In this document: positions 58,851 to 64,000 of the stretch, one piece after another | Position numbering within the stretch: the stretch's first letter is position 1 | How the letters are laid out: every line of letters begins with the position of its first letter | From: Sclerodactyla briareus | Taxonomy: Eukaryota > Echinodermata > Holothuroidea > Dendrochirotida > Sclerodactylidae | Length of the DNA stretch: 64,000 bases | Reading direction: 5' to 3' | Assembly: GCA_026419785.1 (NCBI GenBank) | Contig: JAODTK010005607.1 | Coordinates: 1 to 64,000 of the forward strand | The notes under the pieces: model-generated | Database searches by the model: none | What the model saw: the letters and a program-made list of their open reading frames with translations, nothing else | What the model was told of the DNA's origin: nothing | Translations under genes and position numbers: made by a program

Positions 58851-60540
58851 TAAAGCTAAGAGGCTTAGTGATTCCTTGACTGCCATGAAGACATTTCACT
58901 TGAAGTTTGTTAACCTCGGATTACCTTTGACCTGACTCCAAGAAAATGGTGGATTACAGATTTCCAGAGATGACCGCTGACCTGATCCCAAAACAATAGG
59001 GACCATTGGTCTGCAACAAAACCTAACCTAACCCTAACCCCCACTGTTCCTGCAACCAAAACATAGGGTGCTTGTTAGTAAGAGAGAAAACCAGATCGAG
59101 CCGGCGAAGGGCTCCTGCAGGCCTGTGGCTGTTGAAACAAAAGAAGAGAGTTATGCAAATATTCAATCCCGCTGTACTCTGCTAAAAAGGGTAGCACTGG
59201 GGGCATAGGGAAATAGGCAATGGGTAAGGGAAGGGGGACACCCGAGGGAGCCGGGAAGAGCGGGAAATGCGGGAAACGGCACTCGATGACTGTGGTGGGC
59301 CCGATGGTTGGTTAATCGATGGGTTCGATAGACTCTTGTAGTTCACAGGTGAGCCATCGAAGGTCATCATCGATGACTGACTGTAGGTCGCTGATGAGGC
59401 AGTGGGGAAGATATACAATATACTTGCATTCAAAACTGACGGTGGTAGTAAGAGTATGTTCTTTCCTCATGAGTTTCGCAGGGAGTGATGAAATGTCGGA
59501 AGACTTACCCAGGCCGGCGATGCCGACATGGAGGCGCCCCCGGAGGTCTGGTGGTCGCTCAGAGAGGGTGGTTTGAAGTGAAGTGAGAAGAGGCTTGGTG
59601 TTCGCCAGTGCCTGCTGTAGGTGCAGTCGATCGCTGCAATTCTCGAGGTCTTTATGGCAACTTCCAGTTTGGCAACGCCTGTCGTGGGCCTCTTGACGTT
59701 GTTTGATTAGCAGCTCTATCTCGTCTAGCAGGTGGTGCGTCACTCTCGTTTGGACAGTTGGGGCTTGAGCTGGAGCTGGGGGCGGTGTTGGTGGAGTGGC
59801 TTTCTGCTTGCCAGCTACGGAGGTAGGCTGGGCAATAAGTGAGCCTTCACAGTTGGCGCAGGTGGGGTGTCCCTGGGAGTAGGGCAATAAGATGACAGAG
59901 GATGACCAGTCCACATCTGATGCAGGTCTTCGTCCCCTTTGCAAGTATGACTTGTGTGGCCAAACTTTTGGCAGTCGTGGAACTGCTTCAGAGTAGTGTG
60001 AGGTCGTAGTGAAGATAGACCCTGATGTGTATCAGGAGGGCGGTGGGAAGTGAATCCAATGGCCGCCTTCGCAATCGGTGTCTCTGTACCTTTCACGAAA
60101 AAGCGTCAGGCATAGGATGCAATCTTGGCGGTTTTGTTAATTGCCGGAAGGATTGACTCTTTGGTGAGAGCATGTTCTATTGCAAGCAATAGGGCCTCCA
60201 TTGTTCAGTTCGATGGATGAAGGATAAGCAGGAAGGATTAGCGATGAATGAATAGCGTTGGATGAATAGCGTTGATAGCGATGATGGGTGCTTGTACTCC
60301 CCATAAGAAAGCTACACACCAAATGTCAGTTTGATTGGACCTCAGATGACCTCTGACCTGACCCCAAAACGATAGGGCTCATGTACTCATTATGGGGGAC
60401 CCCTATACCAAGGCATAAGCTCCTCCTTCCAAGTGGGGCGGCGAGTTATGCTGTTCACAAGCCCATGGGCATCACACACATACATACATACTGTCATTAC
60501 TGCATAGATTCCCTGACTTCAGACAAGGAATAAGAAAAGA
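58851..60540 (+). repeat. Dispersed repeat family B, copy split by an insertion
   Basis: The 5' part, 58851-59075, carries AGGCTTAGTGATTCCTTGAC and CCTGATCCCAAAACAATAGG. The 3' part, 60286-60540, carries TACTCCCCATAAGAAAGC, a CACACATACATAC tract, CTGCATAGATTCCC and an A-rich end. The two are separated by the 59076-60285 insertion. Confidence 0.8.
59076..60285 (-). mobile_element. Retrotransposon insertion carrying a gag-like (ORF1) pseudogene, flanked by a 10-bp TSD
   Basis: The 10-mer GGGTGCTTGT occurs at 59066-59075 and again at 60286-60295, flanking 1,210 bases. This is an exact target-site duplication within family-B sequence. On the minus strand an ORF begins MEALLLAIEHALTKESILP near 60200. 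After one stop it continues FFVKGTETPIAKAAIGF, and then carries zinc-knuckle-like spacing: HDCQKFGHTSHTC, CIRCG (another frame) and HPTCANCEG. Three CCHC-type knuckles are characteristic of gag-like ORF1 proteins of Jockey/I/R1-type non-LTR elements. The first Cys of knuckle 1 is replaced (by Phe), and frameshifts and stops make this a pseudogene. No RT sequence was recognised in the insertion. Confidence 0.8.
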
Positions 60541-60544
60541 CATG

Positions 60545-61150
60545 ATCCATACTGAATATTACTTTCAATTATTCCATGTTTCAATGGCATGAATTATAAC
60601 ATGGAATGACAAATGAATTTCATGTAAATTACAATTTTTCAGCAATATTCTCAGTTTGCTATATCGGGAAATTGTGCATCACAATCTTCCTAATTTAGAT
60701 GGACACCATACATTGGGGTGACTCTAAAATTGTGCCCAACATGCTGACTGTCAGCCCTTATCAAAAGACTCAGCAAATTTTCTCAATAATCACTGATATT
60801 GCTCAATTCATCACAAATTCATACAGAAATGATTGCTTTCTTCCTTTCAAACATCCCTTTTCCTGTATCCAGATGGCTTGCTATGACTTTTTTCCCCTCT
60901 GACTGCAAGGCTAACCAACAATGCCATGCAATCTGAATGATGTAACTCCAACATATCCAAAACTACCATGGCTCAACTATCCACAGACAGTAATTCACTG
61001 CTTGTTATTGAAAAAAGGAACTTCTAGGACAACAGAAATTGATGAACATTAACAGGATAACAAGTCCTGACATGCTGAGCAATTTGGCTGACCCAGAATC
61101 ACAAGGTTCTGGGCATCATTGCCAGTTTATCTCTCAGGGCAATGAAATTT
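60545..61150. other. No recognised feature
   Basis: AT-rich. An ORF at 60699-60902 is unsupported. Confidence 0.45.
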
Positions 61151-61451
61151 CAGGGTTCCTGCAGTTTCTGGCAAATCAATTTCATTACTTTTCCAACACC
61201 AAATAAGGTATTTCCATGACCTATTTCTTGAAGTCCTACATAGAAAACTCCAGTTATAACAGCATAGAAAGGCCAGGTGACATCAACAGCTGTGAACAGC
61301 AAAAGCCAAAGCAACAAACAATGCCACTTTCGGGAAATTTCCATGACTTCGAACACTTTTTTCTAAATTTCAAAACTTTTCCAGGCCTGGACTTTCAAAT
61401 TCTCAAAATTTCATGACTTTTCCAGGTTTTCCATGACTGCATGAACCCCTG
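61151..61451. mobile_element. hAT-like MITE, about 301 bp
   Basis: The left end, CAGGGTTCCTGCAGTTTCTGG, is the imperfect inverse of the right end, CCATGACTGCATGAACCCCTG. The interior has repeated TTTCCATGAC and TTTTCCAGG phrases, as seen in known hAT-type non-autonomous families of animals. There is no ORF. A clear 8-bp target duplication was not found. Confidence 0.65.
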
Positions 61452-61671
61452 AGGATTGAATATTGACATCACAGGACTGTCTCAACTCACTAATCAACCA
61501 ATGAAGAGAGGGGTTGTAACTCCCTCAAACTTTCATGGGGACCTCAAAGAAAAATATTTCAATAGACCCTGCGTACTGTCTAAAGCTCCTGAGAGGACAA
61601 TTAAAGCTTCCACAACACCGAATATCAGCTGCTTCTCTCTTTTATTATTCTCACGTTTTTTACCTATTCAG

Positions 61672-61860
61672 GCCTCCAATATCCAACATGTTGTCCTTGC
61701 ACTGCCAATGTTCAAGTCAGGTGCCAGTGGGCAGGAAGCTGTTATACAGCATTCACCAATACCTCTATTGGTTTCCTGCAATCTGATCGGCCGAAGAGTT
61801 GAGTCGAGACCATTATCGATTCGAATTGAGGGTAGAGTGCTTTGCATATTTTGTGTCTGA
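61672..61860 (+). CDS. Candidate terminal exon
   Basis: A long pyrimidine tract and acceptor (CACGTTTTTTACCTATTCAG) precede 62 codons and TGA, reading ASNIQHVVLALPMFKSGASG, then PIPLLVSCNLIGRRVESRPL. Another frame is also open for about 35 codons. No partner exon was found and no family is recognised. Confidence 0.3.
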   Translation, partial: ASNIQHVVLALPMFKSGASGQEAVIQHSPIPLLVSCNLIGRRVESRPLSIRIEGRVLCIFCV

Positions 61861-61864
61861 GGAG

Positions 61865-62820
61865 AATATATGGTTATCTGGAATCTGACTGTTCAGCTGG
61901 TGAGCAGCCATAGTAACTGCAATAATTATATACCAGCCAGCTCACAAAGTGAACTTATTAGCCTCTGTTTTGGATATTGCTATGGTGAACTTGGTGTTCC
62001 AAAGCATCCATTCTTTACAGCAACATAGCCAGCCGCGCACACTGGGAACTGTACTGTAAACAAAACGAATGCTACGAAGTACTACTACACACCGTTGTGT
62101 ACGTGTCTGTATGGTGCCCGAATATGAAGCTGCTTGAATTGCAGCATCCAACCCCGCTAGTCTGCTGACAATTCCACACAATACAAGGCTAGGGGACGCT
62201 CATCTCTCCAAAATTTCATCTAAAACATGAATACTATAACGACGCAGCTAACTCAAAAGTTTTTCTATCCCGGATAATGAAACAATATGTTTCGGCATGG
62301 CAAATATCTCTCATAAACTGTAATCAAGTAATCCTTCGAAGTACGACTAATTTTTGCCGGATCAACGACCCTGCTTGGGCGATACACGTACAGTTGCTCT
62401 CAACTTACCAAAAGGTGACTACAAAGGCACAGCCGTTGGTTTTGAGACGAGTGAACGTTTCCTTCAAATCAATGAAAAAACAATCACTTTTTAATCAGCA
62501 GAGTTACCTGTTATTTCTCGGATATCCAACTCAAGAGATTCTAAATGTGGTGATCTTAGCTGCACGTTGGGTTCAAGTTTCCCCATAAAGTTGAGTACAT
62601 AGTTCACTTCTGAGTTAAGCACAAGCATAAACAGTGAAGAAAAAAGGGAAACTATTGCAGTATGTTGTGTGAATAGTTCTAGAAATTCTAGCCTCGATTC
62701 GGATATATCGTTTTATGTTCTCTATAACATTAGAGGATTCGCCATATGATGTCACCTGAACCCGATTTAGGAGAGTTTGTTGAACAACGGAAAATTGACG
62801 TAAAACACATTTTTCTGAGT
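61865..62820. other. Unsupported ORFs only
   Basis: A minus-strand ORF at 61942-62181 (MCGIVSRLAGLDAAIQAASY) and a plus-strand ORF at 62277-62588 lie here. Neither has splice or domain support. Confidence 0.35.
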
Positions 62821-62822
62821 TC

Positions 62823-63086
62823 TTATACTTTAAGTTTATTTAGAATGGCTATAAAACGCGGGTCCCTCGCTCTTGTTGAATTTAAGACTAGTTCGTAGAG
62901 GCCAAAACCCTCGCCATTCCGAGGTGTTAAGCCCCCGATGAGGCCATCATCGGTCTCAAATGCAACAAACGCCATCAGGCACTCTGTATTTACCCCTAAA
63001 TGGGGGCTTATATCCAGGAGGAATAAGAAAAAGTCACTATGGACTGGGCTCCATTTCTTATACTGAGTAGAGCCCGGGTCCATCAA
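62823..63086 (-). CDS. Small ORF or exon of unknown function
   Basis: It has 87 codons, reading MMDPGSTQYKKWSPVHSDFF, LFLLDISPHLGVNTECLM and GLIGGLTPRNGEGFGLYELV. The codon usage looks coding (mixed charge, Gly-rich loops, no low-complexity bias). There is an in-frame start and stop. No acceptor or donor is needed if it is a single exon. No recognised domain. Chance cannot be excluded at this length. Confidence 0.3.
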   Translation of the reverse strand: MMDPGSTQYKKWSPVHSDFFLFLLDISPHLGVNTECLMAFVAFETDDGLIGGLTPRNGEGFGLYELVLNSTRARDPRFIAILNKLKV

Positions 63087-63759
63087 TTCACAGCAGAACT
63101 GTGCCCTAGTTTCAGAACGGGCTCTACGAAAGCCTGGGGTAGGAGGTGACGCTTTAGCTAGTGATAGGAATTATGTGTACAATCGATGCGTATAGTACAG
63201 TATATAAAGTGGCAAGAATGCAGTTTTCCGGCCATGCATGGCTTTGTTAACATTTCCACTTTTTTCCTGCCAGCGTAGTCGTAAACCCAAATGTGTCAGT
63301 GTTTAAAAACAACTAAAAAACCCATCAGACCAGGCTATGTGAAATCTCCAGAGCCTGGTGGCATGTACTCGGTCGGCATCACACCGTGCTCTAACAGGGC
63401 TGGACCGATGGGTAAATATCTCCCAGCTGCCTGCTTTTATATACAAGACAAGCTGAAAAGTTCCTCAGAAGGTTGGCGTATGCAGCAGTTTCTTTCGTCA
63501 ATCATGTTCCTCAATATCTCCTCCAGTGGTTGCTCCTAGAACTGGCGGGTACCGTTTACGAGCCAGTTAGGGGCATCATGATTCTCCATGCTAGCATGTC
63601 AGACTGTTGGTCCAAGGGTATTCCAAGGAATCTATGAACTCGTCGTCCAAGTCTATTTCAAGGAATCTAGAACTGTCCAAGTGTGTACCGTTGGTATGGC
63701 TGCTGTCCCACAGTTCATTGAGGCCACTCAGCACTGATTGGACGGTTGTAGCCTTCCCA

Positions 63760-64000
63760 TGATCCTCCACCTTACACTGGCTTGGACCTGAAGGAATCGA
63801 TCTCTGGACAAAATGTTAGAGAAATTCCCTTGTTGAGTATGTGTGTACGGGATGGAGGTGAAAACACATAATCACAAAAACAAACATTCTTTCAGAAGAG
63901 AACACTGAAGGTTTCGTGGAAGCCCATGAATAGCAGACCCATGTGTATTGTCGGTTGATTGGCTTTCTGAGGAAGTATTCCATAGATGCTTGGTGGTGAT
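63760..64000 (+). repeat. Direct repeat related to 57135-57374
   Basis: It shares a GATGGANGTGAAAANCAC motif, AGAGAACAC, TTCGTGGAA / TTCTGTGGAA, ATTGGCT and TGGTGGTGAT in the same order. The copies diverge by many substitutions, and the repeat is cut by the window end. Confidence 0.55.

Overview
This window looks like intron-rich animal nuclear DNA, not bacterial, viral or organellar. It is moderately AT-rich. It has no long intact ORFs, no operon-like spacing and no ribosome-binding-site pattern. What it has is short, splice-bounded exon candidates, decayed non-LTR retrotransposons, tRNA-derived SINEs, hAT-type MITEs, microsatellites and many dispersed non-coding repeats. The repeat mix suggests a marine invertebrate, possibly a deuterostome such as an echinoderm or hemichordate. 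That is an inference, because no gene identifies the species. Most long ORFs here (up to about 200 codons) are what chance or decayed repeats would give in 64 kb, so length alone was not used to call genes.

Layout: 1-5.3 kb has no recognisable gene. 5.3-6.4 kb holds a pentanucleotide repeat and a hairpin-headed repeat (family A). 8.6-8.9 kb holds a G-run and a long CA microsatellite. 9.1-10.1 kb is a degenerate reverse-transcriptase (RT) relic. 11.07-11.72 kb is a probable minus-strand exon. 12.95-13.3 kb is another RT relic. 13.46-15.03 kb is a family-B repeat with internal ~290-320 bp units. 15.5-17.2 kb holds a hAT-like MITE and inverted repeats. 18-19.3 kb holds TG and GAT microsatellites and a second family-A copy. 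21.5-24.7 kb is a minus-strand LINE containing a tandem array built from three of its own fragments. 25-31 kb is repeat-rich.

The best gene evidence lies between 31.6 and 58.3 kb. A putative minus-strand gene has exons at 41.6, 40.4, 38.4, 33.1, 32.5 and 31.6 kb; the last five join in one consistent phase. A putative plus-strand gene for a small charged, probably nuclear protein has exons at 49.6, 51.6, 53.1-53.3 and 56.4-56.5 kb; its third exon appears frame-disrupted. Other first-exon or internal-exon candidates lie at 42.2, 46.5-46.8, 47.4 and 57.4-58.3 kb.

From 53.7 to 61.5 kb repeats dominate: two tRNA-SINE families, family B, a ~1.2 kb insertion carrying a gag-like ORF and flanked by a perfect 10-bp target-site duplication, and a second hAT-like MITE. 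The rest, to 64 kb, holds weak exon or ORF candidates and one half of a dispersed direct repeat.
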